From Rhizobium terrae (GTDB lineage: Bacteria; Pseudomonadota; Alphaproteobacteria; Rhizobiales; Rhizobiaceae), in the NCBI RefSeq assembly GCF_003425685.1, contig NZ_QJKM01000014.1:124001-188000 (forward strand): a DNA stretch of 64,000 nucleotides, given 5' to 3'. Made by a program: the position numbers and the translations under genes. The stretch's first letter is position 1, and each line of letters opens with the position of its first letter. Below the pieces are notes generated by a model. The model saw only the letters and a program-made list of their open reading frames with translations, had not been told where the DNA came from and ran no database searches. Positions 56,007-64,000 of the stretch are shown in pieces.

Positions 56007-57023
56007 ATGATCATCAGGAAGATGCTTTTCGCATCTGTCGCCATCGCTTGCGTTGCCGGGCCGGTCTCCGCCCTGGCCGATACTTCGGGCAAGAAGATTG
56101 CGCTTTCAAACAACTATGCCGGCAACTCCTGGCGCCAGGCCATGCTGACCAGCTGGGACAAGATCACCAAGGATGCCGTCGCCAAGAAGGTCGTCGCCGC
56201 CGCCGATCCGTTCACGACAGCCGAGAACCAGGCGACCGAACAGGCAGCCCAGATCCAGAACATGATCCTGCAGGGTTATGACGCGATCGTCATCAATGCC
56301 GCCTCGCCGACCGCGTTGAACGGTGCGGTCAAGGAGGCCTGCAACGCCGGCATCACGGTCGTCTCCTTCGACGGCATCGTGACCGAACCCTGCGCCTGGC
56401 GCATCGCCGTCGATTTCAAGGCGATGGGCGAAAGCCAGATTGATTATCTTGCCAAGAAGATGCCGAAGGGCGGTAACCTCCTGGAAATCCGCGGACTTGC
56501 CGGGGTATCGGTGGATGACGAGATCCATGCCGGCATCCAGGCTGGCGTCCAGAAGAACCCGCAGTTCAAGATCGTCGGCGCAGTCAACGGCGATTGGGCG
56601 CAAGACGTCGCGCAACGCGCCGTCGCCGGCATCCTGCCGAGCCTGCCGGAAATCGCCGCAGTCGTGACCCAGGGCGGCGATGGTTATGGCGCGGCCCAGG
56701 CATTCGCTGCCGCCAAGCGCCCGATCCCGACCATCGTCATGGGCAACCGCGAGGACGAGCTCGTCTGGTGGAAGCAGCAGAAGGACAAGAACGGTTACGA
56801 GACCATGTCGGTCTCGATCGCGCCGGGTGTCTCGACGCTCGCCTTCTGGGTGGCACAGCAGATCCTTGACGGCAAGCAGGTGAAGAAAGACCTCGTGGTA
56901 CCCTTCCTGCGCATCGACCAGGGCAATCTCGAAACCAATCTCGCCGGCACCCAGAAGGGCGGCGTCGCCAATGTCGAGTATTCTCTGGAAGACGCTCAGA
57001 AGGTCATCAGCAGCGCCAAGTAG
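56007..57023 (+). CDS. Ribose-type ABC transporter substrate-binding protein
   Basis: The 338-residue product has a Sec signal peptide (MIIRKMLFASVAIACVAG, cleavage near ALA-DT) and a Peripla_BP_4 sugar-binding fold: KKIALSNNYAGNSWRQAM, IQNMILQGYDAIVINAASPT, VSFDGIVTEPCA. Known: RbsB-like proteins bind monosaccharides and related compounds in the periplasm. AGGGAGGA before the ATG at 56007 is a strong SD. The ligand cannot be told, but the lactonase at the operon end points to an aldose, sugar acid or lactone. Confidence 0.88.
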   Translation: MIIRKMLFASVAIACVAGPVSALADTSGKKIALSNNYAGNSWRQAMLTSWDKITKDAVAKKVVAAADPFTTAENQATEQAAQIQNMILQGYDAIVINAASPTALNGAVKEACNAGITVVSFDGIVTEPCAWRIAVDFKAMGESQIDYLAKKMPKGGNLLEIRGLAGVSVDDEIHAGIQAGVQKNPQFKIVGAVNGDWAQDVAQRAVAGILPSLPEIAAVVTQGGDGYGAAQAFAAAKRPIPTIVMGNREDELVWWKQQKDKNGYETMSVSIAPGVSTLAFWVAQQILDGKQVKKDLVVPFLRIDQGNLETNLAGTQKGGVANVEYSLEDAQKVISSAK

Positions 57024-57080
57024 GCTGATCCTCTCCCAAGAAAGGTCGCGGCATCGGCCGATGCCGCGACCCTGATTACC

Positions 57081-58574
57081 GTGCCGCCGACCATCGACGA
57101 CGTGTTCCGCATGAATGAAGTGACAGCAAGACGAGAGGTGGTTGCCGCCCGCGGCATCAAGGTGACCTTTGGCGCCGTGAAGGCGCTGGACGGGGCAGAT
57201 CTCGTCATCCATGCCGGCGAATGCGTCGGGCTGGTAGGCCACAACGGCGCCGGCAAATCCACGATCGTCAACGTCATCAACGGCGGCCTGACCCCGCATG
57301 CCGGTGAAATCACCCATGCCGGCAAGGGCGGCCAGCACGGCATATCGGCGGCACGGGCCAGCGGCATCCGCTGCGTTTTCCAGGAGCTGTCGCTCTGCCC
57401 GAATCTCACCGTCACCGAGAACGCCCGCATCATGCACGCGGAACTTGCCGGCTGGAACTGGCGGACAAAAGCACGCGCGCTCGTCGAGCGGAAACTGCAG
57501 GACATATTTCCCGGCCATCGCATCGATTGCGATAGCACGGTCGACGATCTTTCCATCGCCGAACGGCAGATGGTGGAAATCGCCATCAGCTTCGCCGGCC
57601 TCCATGAAAAACCGAAACTCGTCATCCTCGACGAACCGACGTCGTCGCTCGATGCGGGACTGGCAGCCCAGCTCATGGCCTATATCCGCCGCTTCGTCGG
57701 CGAAGGCGGCTCGGTCCTGCTGATCTCCCACATCCTCGGCGAGATCCTCTCCACCTCGGACCGCATCGTGGTGATGAAGGACGGCCGCGTCGTCGCCGAT
57801 CGCGCTGCGCCCGAATTCAGCTCCCGCAGCCTTGTCGAGGCGATGGGCAATGTGGTGCGAGAACAGGAATGGTTGCGTTCACCGGGCAAGCGCGGTGGCG
57901 CGCCCGTCCTCTCCACGCCGCCGCGACGCGGCCATGGCCTTGCTTTCGAAGCGCATCGCGGCGAGATGGTCGGCCTTGCCGGCCTCGGCGGCCACGGCCA
58001 GACGGAAACGCTTCTCGATCTCTATCTTTCGCGCAACGGCAACTGGTGGCCGGCTCGGGAGAAGGAGATTTCCTTTGTCGCCGGTGACCGCGGCCTTAAC
58101 GGCACGTTCCCGCTTTGGAGCATTCTGAAGAACCTCAGCATAGCCTCACTCCGCAATCTCTCTTCCAACTCGATCGTCGATCGCGGGCGCGAGGCCTCGC
58201 TCGGCAACGGCTGGAAAAAACGCATCGAAATCCGCACGCCCGACATGGAAAACCACATCCTGTCGCTCTCCGGCGGCAACCAGCAGAAGGTGCTGTTCGC
58301 CCGCGCGCTGGCGACGACGGCGAGGATCGTGCTGATGGACGACCCTATGCGCGGCGTCGATGTCGGCACCAAGCAGGAGGTCTACGAAATCCTGCGCGCC
58401 GAAGCAGCCGGCGGCCGCACCTTCATCTGGTATTCGACCGAAATGGACGAAATACGCCTCTGTGACCGGGTCTATGTTTTCCGCGAAGGCGCAATCGTTG
58501 CCGAACTCGTCGGCGACGAGATCACCGAACAGAACGTGCTCGAAGCCTCCTTCGCGGGAGGCGAAGCCGCATGA
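57081..58574 (+). CDS. Sugar ABC transporter ATP-binding protein (RbsA-like, two NBDs)
   Basis: The 497-residue double ATPase. First NBD: Walker A GHNGAGKST (53-61), FQELSLCPNLTV, the altered signature LSIAERQ and Walker B LVILDEPTSSLDA. Second NBD: as usual for RbsA it has lost Walker A (GLAGLGGHGQTE) but keeps LSGGNQQKVLFARAL and IVLMDDPMRGVDVGTKQE. The region after the second P-loop remnant is shorter than in E. coli RbsA, including the Q-loop surroundings. Start is uncertain: GTG 57081 gives ten residues before the ATG at 57111, and neither has a clear SD. Overlaps the permease by four bases. Confidence 0.88.
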   Translation: MPPTIDDVFRMNEVTARREVVAARGIKVTFGAVKALDGADLVIHAGECVGLVGHNGAGKSTIVNVINGGLTPHAGEITHAGKGGQHGISAARASGIRCVFQELSLCPNLTVTENARIMHAELAGWNWRTKARALVERKLQDIFPGHRIDCDSTVDDLSIAERQMVEIAISFAGLHEKPKLVILDEPTSSLDAGLAAQLMAYIRRFVGEGGSVLLISHILGEILSTSDRIVVMKDGRVVADRAAPEFSSRSLVEAMGNVVREQEWLRSPGKRGGAPVLSTPPRRGHGLAFEAHRGEMVGLAGLGGHGQTETLLDLYLSRNGNWWPAREKEISFVAGDRGLNGTFPLWSILKNLSIASLRNLSSNSIVDRGREASLGNGWKKRIEIRTPDMENHILSLSGGNQQKVLFARALATTARIVLMDDPMRGVDVGTKQEVYEILRAEAAGGRTFIWYSTEMDEIRLCDRVYVFREGAIVAELVGDEITEQNVLEASFAGGEAA

Positions 58575-59512
58575 AGATATCTTCCGGCACCATCCGCCTG
58601 CTCATTCCCGCCGCGTCGCTCATCCTGCTGCTCGCTGCCGTCTTTTACATGCAGCCGCGCGCCATGAGCTACACCGGCCTAAACCTGCTCTTCAATCTCG
58701 CCGTACCGATCGCGCTTGCGACCGTAGCGCAGATGCTCATCATGGCGGTCAACGATCTCGATCTGTCGATGGGCACCTTCGTCAGCTTCTGCGCCTGCGT
58801 GACCGCAACTTTCCTGCAGTCCTCGCCGGCAGTGGGAGTGCTGATCTTCCTTAGCGCGATCGCCGCCTATGCCGCGATCGGCGTCGTCATCCATCTCCGT
58901 GAACTGCCGTCGATCGTCGTGACGCTCGGCATGAGCTTTGTCTGGGGCGGGCTGGCGGTGCTGATGCTGCCTTCTCCCGGCGGCGAGGCACCGGGTTGGG
59001 CGCGCTGGCTGATGACCTCCCGGCCGCCTTTCGTGCCGATGGCGATCGTCGCGAGCGTCGTCATTGCGCTTGCCACCCATTTCCTCATCATGCGCTCTTC
59101 CGCGGGCGTGCTGATCCGCGGCGTCGGTGGCAATGTCCGCTCGGTCGAACGCGCCGGCTGGTCGGTGATCCGCATCCGCGCCGGAACCTATGCGCTCGCC
59201 GGTTTCTTTGCCGTTTTGTCCGGCATTGCGCTCGTCGGCCTCACGACCTCTGCGGACGCCAATATCGCGCTGCGCTATACGCTGCTGTCGATTGCCGGCG
59301 TCATCCTCGGCGGCGGAGAGTTCGTCGGCGGCAAGGTCTCGCCTATCGGCGCCGTCATCGGCGCGCTGACGCTGACGCTTGCCGGCTCGTTCCTCTCCTT
59401 CATGCGGATTTCGCCCGACTGGCAGATCGGCGCCCAGGGCGCGATCCTGATCGTCGTCCTGGCGCTCCGCCTTTTCCTCAACCGACTGGAAAAGCGGGAG
59501 AAGAGCCGATGA
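58571..59512 (+). CDS. Ribose-type ABC transporter permease 1
   Basis: The 313-residue inner-membrane protein of the RbsC/BPD_transp_2 family has about eight hydrophobic segments, AVNDLDLSMGTFVSF (the family's G-x-D-L-S-x-G motif) and an EAA-like turn near GGGEFVGGKVSPIGAVIGA. Start: ATG 58571 in an ATGA overlap with the ATPase gene; it overlaps the second permease the same way. Having two different RbsC-type permeases means the channel is a heterodimer. Confidence 0.9.
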   Translation: MKISSGTIRLLIPAASLILLLAAVFYMQPRAMSYTGLNLLFNLAVPIALATVAQMLIMAVNDLDLSMGTFVSFCACVTATFLQSSPAVGVLIFLSAIAAYAAIGVVIHLRELPSIVVTLGMSFVWGGLAVLMLPSPGGEAPGWARWLMTSRPPFVPMAIVASVVIALATHFLIMRSSAGVLIRGVGGNVRSVERAGWSVIRIRAGTYALAGFFAVLSGIALVGLTTSADANIALRYTLLSIAGVILGGGEFVGGKVSPIGAVIGALTLTLAGSFLSFMRISPDWQIGAQGAILIVVLALRLFLNRLEKREKSR

Positions 59513-60459
59513 ACGCCGCACGCCGCCACCTCTTCTCCAGACCCTGGATCTGGTCCTTTGCGGCGACGATCATCGTCTGGATCGTCACCGTGCTCTTCAC
59601 CGGCGGCGCAAGCTCGCTCGACCTGTCCCAGGCGGCGCTCACCTTTGCGGCATTTTCCGTCATCGTCGGCATCGGCCAGATGTTCGTCATCACGCTCGGC
59701 CCCGGCAATATCGACCTTTCCGTGCCCGCCACGATGACACTTTCGGGCACCTTGGCGCTGAAACTGATGGATGTGCAGGACGGCATGATCATAGTCGGCC
59801 TGCTGCTTTCGATCCTGCTCGGCTTCGCCGTCGGCATCGGTAATTATGTGCTTATCAAACTGCTGCGCATCCCCCCGATCATCGCGACGCTCTCCATGAG
59901 CTTCATCATCCAGTCGACGGCGATCTGGGCGAACCGCGGCCTGCGCATCAAGCCGCCGGATATGTTGGCGGATTTCACGACCTCCAATCTGTTCGGCATC
60001 CCGAACATCGCGATCGTCGCGCTCATTCTCTCGGCGCTCGCCTGGGTTCTGCTGGAAAAGACCATCTACGGCCGCTGGATTTCCGCTATCGGTCAGAGCA
60101 CGTTTGCCGCACGCATGACGGGCATTCCGGTCGACGGCACGCGGCTCGTCACCTACATCCTCTGCGCGGTGCTGGCCTCGATCTGCGGTTACCTGCTCGC
60201 AAGCTTCTCCGGCGGCGCGGCGCTCAACATGGGGTCCGAATACCTGCTGATGTCGATCGCCGTGGTGGTGATCGGCGGCACCGCGGTCGCCGGCGGCAAT
60301 TCCAATATTCCCGGTATCTGGGGCGCCTCGCTCTTCATGTTCCTTGTCGTGTCGATGTTGAACACCTATGGCTTCGGAGCCGGGTTCCGCCTCATCCTCA
60401 CCGGCCTCATCATCATCGCCGTCATCTTCGTTGCCGGCGGTCGCCAGTCCAACCGATGA
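59509..60459 (+). CDS. Ribose-type ABC transporter permease 2
   Basis: The 316-residue partner permease shows TLGPGNIDLSVPATMTLSG, a variant of the family substrate-loop motif, and VIGGTAVAGGNSNIPGIWGA near the C-terminus. Start: ATG 59509 overlapping the first permease stop; longer in-frame starts lie on top of that gene. The stop overlaps the lactonase start, so all five genes from 56007 form one operon. Confidence 0.9.
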   Translation: MNAARRHLFSRPWIWSFAATIIVWIVTVLFTGGASSLDLSQAALTFAAFSVIVGIGQMFVITLGPGNIDLSVPATMTLSGTLALKLMDVQDGMIIVGLLLSILLGFAVGIGNYVLIKLLRIPPIIATLSMSFIIQSTAIWANRGLRIKPPDMLADFTTSNLFGIPNIAIVALILSALAWVLLEKTIYGRWISAIGQSTFAARMTGIPVDGTRLVTYILCAVLASICGYLLASFSGGAALNMGSEYLLMSIAVVVIGGTAVAGGNSNIPGIWGASLFMFLVVSMLNTYGFGAGFRLILTGLIIIAVIFVAGGRQSNR

Positions 60460-61400
60460 ACAACTCCGATCGGACGCGTCCCATGCCGCAGACCCCTTCC
60501 ATCTACGAAATCCACGACGAACGTTTCCGGCAGCTGATCGTCGGCAGCGCTGCCCTTGAGGAGCTCTATTCCGATTGTCGATGGGCGGAAGGCCCGGTTT
60601 GGTTCGCAGACCTGAATTGTCTGATCTGGAGCGACATCCCCAACCAGCGCATGCTGCGCTGGGCGCCAGACGGCGGCGTGTCGATCTTCCGCTCGCCGTC
60701 CAACTTCGTCAACGGCAACACGCGCGACCGTCAGGGTCGACTCGTCTCCTGCGAACACGGCGGCCGTCGCGTCACCCGCACCGAGATCGACGGCTCGATC
60801 ACCGTTCTCGCAGACCGTTACCAGGGCAAGCGGCTCAACTCGCCGAACGACGTCGTGGTCCACTCGGATGGCAGCATCTGGTTCACCGATCCGACCTACG
60901 GCATCAAGTCCGATTACGAGGGTTATCGCGCCGAGCCGGAACAGGAGACGCGCAACGTCTATCGCCTCGATCCCGGAACCGGCGAGCTCGTTGCCGTCGT
61001 CACCGACTTCGGCCAGCCGAACGGCCTTGCCTTCTCGCCGGACGAGACGAAACTCTACGTGGCGGATTCCGCGTCGAGCCATGACATCAAGGCACCGCGC
61101 CACATCCGCGTCTTCGAAGTGGCCGACGGCAAACATCTCGGCAACGGCAAGATCTTCTGCAGCCTCGACAACGGTCTGCCGGACGGATTCCGCGTCGATG
61201 TCGGGGGCAATGTCTGGACCAGCGCCGGCGACGGCGTGCATTGCTTCTCGCCGGAAGGCAGGCTGCTCGGCAAGATCCTCGTGCCGCAGACGGTCGCCAA
61301 CGTCACCTTCGGCGGCCCGCGCAGAAACCGGCTTTTTATTACCGCCACCAGATCGCTCTATTCCGTCTTCCTGGCGACCAACGGTTCGGCCTTGGGCTGA
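60456..61400 (+). CDS. SMP-30/gluconolactonase-family lactonase
   Basis: The 314-residue product is a six-bladed SMP-30/Gnl propeller without signal peptide. Metal-site landmarks: Glu45 in RWAEGPVWF, Asn131 in LNSPNDVVVHSDG and the Asp in PDETKLYVADSA, plus the blade NGNTRDRQGRLVSCEH. Known: these enzymes hydrolyse sugar lactones such as glucono-1,5-lactone. It starts at ATG 60456 overlapping the permease stop. Its presence suggests the imported sugar is oxidised to a lactone, or that a lactone is imported. No sugar dehydrogenase is visible; the operon seems cut short just downstream. Confidence 0.9.
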   Translation: MNNSDRTRPMPQTPSIYEIHDERFRQLIVGSAALEELYSDCRWAEGPVWFADLNCLIWSDIPNQRMLRWAPDGGVSIFRSPSNFVNGNTRDRQGRLVSCEHGGRRVTRTEIDGSITVLADRYQGKRLNSPNDVVVHSDGSIWFTDPTYGIKSDYEGYRAEPEQETRNVYRLDPGTGELVAVVTDFGQPNGLAFSPDETKLYVADSASSHDIKAPRHIRVFEVADGKHLGNGKIFCSLDNGLPDGFRVDVGGNVWTSAGDGVHCFSPEGRLLGKILVPQTVANVTFGGPRRNRLFITATRSLYSVFLATNGSALG

Positions 61401-61479
61401 CCTCGATGTTCTGAGATTAAATGCCGCCATCCCGCCTCCAAGCGGACGGTTCATCGGCGACGGCCCGCCGAGACGCGGC

Positions 61480-61593
61480 ATGACCATCACGAAGATTGAC
61501 CATCCGACCCCGGGGGTTCCCGACGCTACATCAGCTTGCCTGATCCGCCTGGATGTGTCCTCGGAGACGCTCGAGGTTGCGGCCCGACGCGTT
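61480..61593 (+). pseudogene. Possible 5' remnant of a truncated gene after the lactonase
   Basis: GAGACGCGGC-ATG starts MTITKIDHPTPGVPDA, which then runs into DNA complementary to the C-terminus of the CGNR gene. The MTITKID opening resembles enolase-superfamily dehydratases of sugar-acid pathways, which would suit the operon, but the piece is too short to be sure. It may be chance. Confidence 0.3.
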
Positions 61594-62184
61594 CTATTCG
61601 TGCGCCCTGTGGCGCGAGACCTTCTCGCGGTTTCCGCAGATCCGCATGCTGCACCAGCGACGCTTCCCGCCACGTGAGGTGTCTAGGAACAACCAGCCGC
61701 AGCGGGGGCAGGAACGCAGCCTGTCTCGTGGCAGGGTGAAGAAACCTTCGATCGAGAGCATGGCAAGGACAGCAAGGACGGCATCGGGATCCTGCCACCT
61801 GGCAGGGGCGAGCTTGGGTCTCGTGCCGTCCAATCCGATTGCACCGCAGGTAAGTCCGCCGGCGGCGCATTCGAACAGCAGGCCCAATGCTTCCGCCGCA
61901 GGCGGCTTTTCCCCGATGAGCAGTCCGAATATCCTCGCCGAGGCCTCCCTGATTGCATGAATCCCTTTCAGGAAAGGTCGGCCCGCTATCCCCGCGACCG
62001 CCTCAGCCTCGCGGGCGCCGGCAAGCCCCGACGCTTTAAACCAGTTTCCAACGTCCCCGGCGGATTTAAGCAGCTCGTTGTCGGGCTGGGGCACTCGCCG
62101 ATTGAACACGGCATTCGCGAGGTCAAGGGCGGGATGCCCGCCAATGAAGTGCTCTGGTACCCATTTCGTTTGTGCGTTCGCCAT
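61594..62184 (-). CDS. CGNR zinc-finger transcriptional regulator (ABATE domain)
   Basis: The 196-residue product has an N-terminal ABATE-type domain (GGHPALDLANAVFNRRVPQP) that probably binds a stress-related ligand. The C-terminal CGNR zinc finger reads RSCPRCGWLFLDTS, then RWCSMRICGNREK, with the two C-x-x-C-type pairs for zinc and the name-giving C-G-N-R. Start: ATG at 62184. It diverges from the alpha/beta hydrolase gene across a 149-base gap filled with repeats, so it probably controls that gene and itself. Confidence 0.88.
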   Translation of the reverse strand: MANAQTKWVPEHFIGGHPALDLANAVFNRRVPQPDNELLKSAGDVGNWFKASGLAGAREAEAVAGIAGRPFLKGIHAIREASARIFGLLIGEKPPAAEALGLLFECAAGGLTCGAIGLDGTRPKLAPARWQDPDAVLAVLAMLSIEGFFTLPRDRLRSCPRCGWLFLDTSRGGKRRWCSMRICGNREKVSRHRAHE

Positions 62185-62202
62185 GGAACATAACCTCTAT
62201 AG

Positions 62203-62251
62203 GCATGTTATCTGGTTACGACGGTAACCATCATAAGCATGATATCCGGTT
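62203..62251. promoter_or_regulatory. Operator-like repeats between CGNR regulator and hydrolase
   Basis: Two 15-base direct repeats, GCATGTTATCTGGTT (62203-62217) and GCATGATATCCGGTT (62237-62251), differ at two positions and lie 34 bases apart. Between them is the palindrome TGGTTAC-GACG-GTAACCA (62213-62230). Both are likely binding sites of the adjacent CGNR regulator. Confidence 0.55.
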
Positions 62252-62333
62252 TCAAGGCTAGACGATGCTTCCGTCAAGCGAAAAGGAGAAATGAGAGAGG
62301 GAAACCTATCACCACAAGACCCGCCACGAGACG

Positions 62334-63188
62334 GTGAATGTCCAAGGACTTGACATCTTCTACCGGCATGCAGGCGATCGGGACAAGCCGGCGATCTTGC
62401 TCCTGCATGGCTACCCGACTTCGTCTTACATGTATCGCAACATCATCGAGCCATTGGCGGAAACAGCATATGTCGTCGCGCCGGATCTGCCCGGTTTCGG
62501 CTACTCCTCCGCGCCATCCGCTGATGCTTACGACTACACATTCGAGAACATTGCCAACACGATCGACGCGCTTCTCACGGCGCTGGACCTCGAAAGATTC
62601 TTCCTGTTCATCCACGATTTCGGCACGCCCGTGGGCTATCATCTCGCGACGCGCCGGCCGGACCGCATTCGCGGGCTCATCGTCCAGAACGGCAATGCCC
62701 ACGACGAGGGGCTAGGACCAGGATGGGACGCCCCGAAGGCATTCTTTGCCGATCCCACTGAAGAAAACCGGGCCAAGCTGCCCGACTGGATGAATTTCGA
62801 CACGACCCGATACCAGTACATCGGAAATCAGCCGGAGCGCCTGGCGATTCTCTATCCCCCTGAGGGCTGGCATCTCGACTGGGAGCGTCTGGCGCGGCCC
62901 GGAATCATCGACATCCAGTTTAAGATCTTCTCCGATTACGGATCTCACATTGCGCGTTTCCCGACCATCGGAGACTACCATCGCAAGCACCAGCCGCCGT
63001 GCCTTTTGCTTTGGGGCAGGCACGACCCCTTCTTTGATATAAACGAGATCATGGCATACAATCGCAGCCTTGAGGCGTTGGAGGCCCACGTCTTCGAGAG
63101 CGGACACCAGCTTTTGGAGACCCATCACAGAGAATGCGCAGCTCTCGTGACCCGCTTCATACTCGAAATGAACGTGCGGCGAGCTTGA
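62334..63188 (+). CDS. Alpha/beta hydrolase, haloalkane dehalogenase/epoxide hydrolase-like
   Basis: The 284-residue product shows the oxyanion-hole H-G-Y-P-T in LLHGYPTSSYMYRN, an aspartate nucleophile in FIHDFGTPVGYH (H-D-F-G rather than G-x-S-x-G), the acid region LLWGRHDPFFD and a C-terminal histidine in FESGHQLLE. An Asp nucleophile points to C-halogen or epoxide hydrolysis, not ester cleavage. The start is unsure: GTG 62334 is the first in-frame start, but a textbook AAGGAG-aa-ATG at 62282-62293 is in another frame. Homology-like residues (YHHKTRHETV) continue in frame upstream of the GTG, so a small indel may have cut off the true start. Confidence 0.8.
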   Translation: MNVQGLDIFYRHAGDRDKPAILLLHGYPTSSYMYRNIIEPLAETAYVVAPDLPGFGYSSAPSADAYDYTFENIANTIDALLTALDLERFFLFIHDFGTPVGYHLATRRPDRIRGLIVQNGNAHDEGLGPGWDAPKAFFADPTEENRAKLPDWMNFDTTRYQYIGNQPERLAILYPPEGWHLDWERLARPGIIDIQFKIFSDYGSHIARFPTIGDYHRKHQPPCLLLWGRHDPFFDINEIMAYNRSLEALEAHVFESGHQLLETHHRECAALVTRFILEMNVRRA

Positions 63189-63241
63189 TTTTCTTTTGTC
63201 GCTCCAGCCGACCGGCACTCGATCACCCATGCTGACCGCTT

Positions 63242-63334
63242 ATGACGAGCCGACCGGCTGCCGTGACCGGGGACAAGCAATACAAAGTGCCCGATACCGA
63301 GCTGCCCGGCTTTTATGAGCGCGAAAAACACTGA
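63242..63334 (+). pseudogene. Tyrosine-integrase N-terminal remnant
   Basis: A 30-residue piece, MTSRPAAVTGDKQYKVPDTE plus LPGFYER, resembles the arm-binding N-terminus (DUF4102 type) of P4-like integrases, where G-D-K-x-Y-K-x-x-D and L-P-G-F are common. It ends in a stop and no catalytic domain follows; the next 160 bases give no recognisable protein. It is probably a relic of a mobile island. Confidence 0.4.
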
Positions 63335-63498
63335 TGGCCCAAGCCGAGTTCCGGCGTTGGACAAGCCCTTTGGCCGCTTGAGGCGGCAGCCGAAACGCGT
63401 TGCGGAGCGGCACGTCAAGACTGGCGACTCGCTCGCTGCGAGACCTCAGGACATTGCAGTCTAAGGTCTGTGGCGCAAAAGTGTGCAGCGGTTGTCTA

Positions 63499-64000
63499 GG
63501 GCCTGTTGAGATTCATCTTGAGTTTATGACGGCGGCGCAAGCGTAGATCATTGCAGAGAAATTTCTGTCGGTTTTATCGCTTCGCATGGCGATGGCCTTG
63601 AACTCTTTGAGCTTGCAAAAGAAGTTTTCGATCAGGTGCCGCCATTTGTAGACTTGCTTGTCGATCGTGATGGGATGCTTTCGTTTTGGTCTCTGGGAAA
63701 TGACGATCCGCGCACCGCGCTCGTTCATTTCCTCAATGATCCAGTTGGCGTCGAAAGCCTTGTCGGCAAGGATCGTGTCGAAATCGATGCCGTCGATCAG
63801 GGCAGCCACGCCGATTGTATCGTAACGCTGGCCGGGCAAGAGGTGAAACCGCACGAGGTTGCCAAGGGCATCGGTCAGGGCAAGGATTTTGGTCGTCCAA
63901 CCACCTTTCGATTGTCCGATCGCCTGATTTTGAGTCCCCCTTTTGCGCCGTGTCCGTGACGGTGGACCGGAACGATCGTAGCGTCGACCATCGCATATTC
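63499..64000 (-). mobile_element. IS5-family insertion sequence (right part, runs off window)
   Basis: The element end GGGCCTGTTGAGATTCATC at 63499 looks like a terminal inverted repeat of IS427/IS1031-type elements. The transposase is read leftward on the minus strand and continues past the window edge, so the other end and target duplication cannot be seen. Confidence 0.75.
63513..64000 (-). CDS. IS5-family transposase, two frames joined by a probable -1 frameshift (partial)
   Basis: Upstream frame: EYAMVDATIVPVHRHG, with the first catalytic Asp, reading to a stop soon after GAKGG. The second frame carries TKILALTDALGNLVRFHLL, the second Asp in ILADKAFDANW and the Glu in NFFCKLKEFKAIAM, ending at 63513. 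The frames can be joined by a -1 shift at the A4G5 run (plus-strand C5T4 at 63936-63944). Known: IS427- and IS1031-group members of the IS5 family often express transposase this way, so the element may be active rather than broken. The N-terminal part lies outside the window. Confidence 0.75.
   Translation of the reverse strand, partial: ICDGRRYDRSGPPSRTRRKRGTQNQAIGQSKGGWTTKILALTDALGNLVRFHLLPGQRYDTIGVAALIDGIDFDTILADKAFDANWIIEEMNERGARIVISQRPKRKHPITIDKQVYKWRHLIENFFCKLKEFKAIAMRSDKTDRNFSAMIYACAAVINSR

Overview
The window looks like chromosome or megaplasmid DNA of an alphaproteobacterium of the Rhizobiales (Rhizobium/Agrobacterium/Ensifer type). The evidence is high GC with GC-rich third codon positions, tightly overlapping operons, a RIME-like palindromic intergenic repeat, rhizobial-type MprF/LpiA, and a long adhesin built of DUF5801-like modules. 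No rRNA, tRNA or CRISPR array was seen.

Layout. (1) 1-1425: 5' part of mprF, running off the left edge. (2) 1515-27868: a large catabolic and uptake island. iorBA (indolepyruvate:ferredoxin oxidoreductase) reads leftward. Diverging from it are a five-gene oligopeptide-type ABC importer (5553-10836), a nine-gene aryl-CoA catabolic block led by a 2-aminobenzoyl-CoA monooxygenase/reductase-type flavoprotein (10951-19468), a second complete oligopeptide-type importer with an embedded ArgE-like deacetylase (19773-26432), and a second M20 peptidase (26450-27868). Two palindrome families at the transcription starts suggest local co-regulation, but no regulator gene lies inside the island. (3) 27870-29132: an orphan LpoA-like periplasmic lipoprotein.

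(4) 29285-53600: an adhesin export locus. It has a LapG/BTLCP-type periplasmic cysteine protease, a ribbon-helix-helix/PAS-like protein, a complete type I secretion system (HlyD, ABC, TolC) and one 5806-residue adhesin. The adhesin has a putative LapG-cleavable N-terminal region with a V-A-A-G tetrapeptide, about 15 DUF5801-like modules, RTX blocks in the middle, a seven-repeat propeller-like region, Ig/cadherin-like repeats, a C-type-lectin-like domain and a C-terminal T1SS signal. (5) 53815-55766: a cytosolic GAF histidine kinase and its response regulator. (6) 56007-61400: a ribose-type ABC importer ending in an SMP-30 lactonase. (7) 61480-64000: an accessory edge with a small gene remnant, a CGNR regulator diverging from an alpha/beta hydrolase, an integrase-like remnant and the right end of an IS5-family element.

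How it may work together (inference). In the island, the two importers and two M20 enzymes could take up and hydrolyse amino-acid or peptide conjugates. IorAB could turn arylpyruvates directly into arylacetyl-CoA. The flavoprotein, RidA protein, hydratases and dehydrogenases would dearomatise and beta-oxidise a 2-aminobenzoyl-CoA-like intermediate. No CoA ligase is present. In the adhesin locus, the T1SS would export the adhesin, its N-terminal region would hold it at the surface, and the LapG-like protease would release it.
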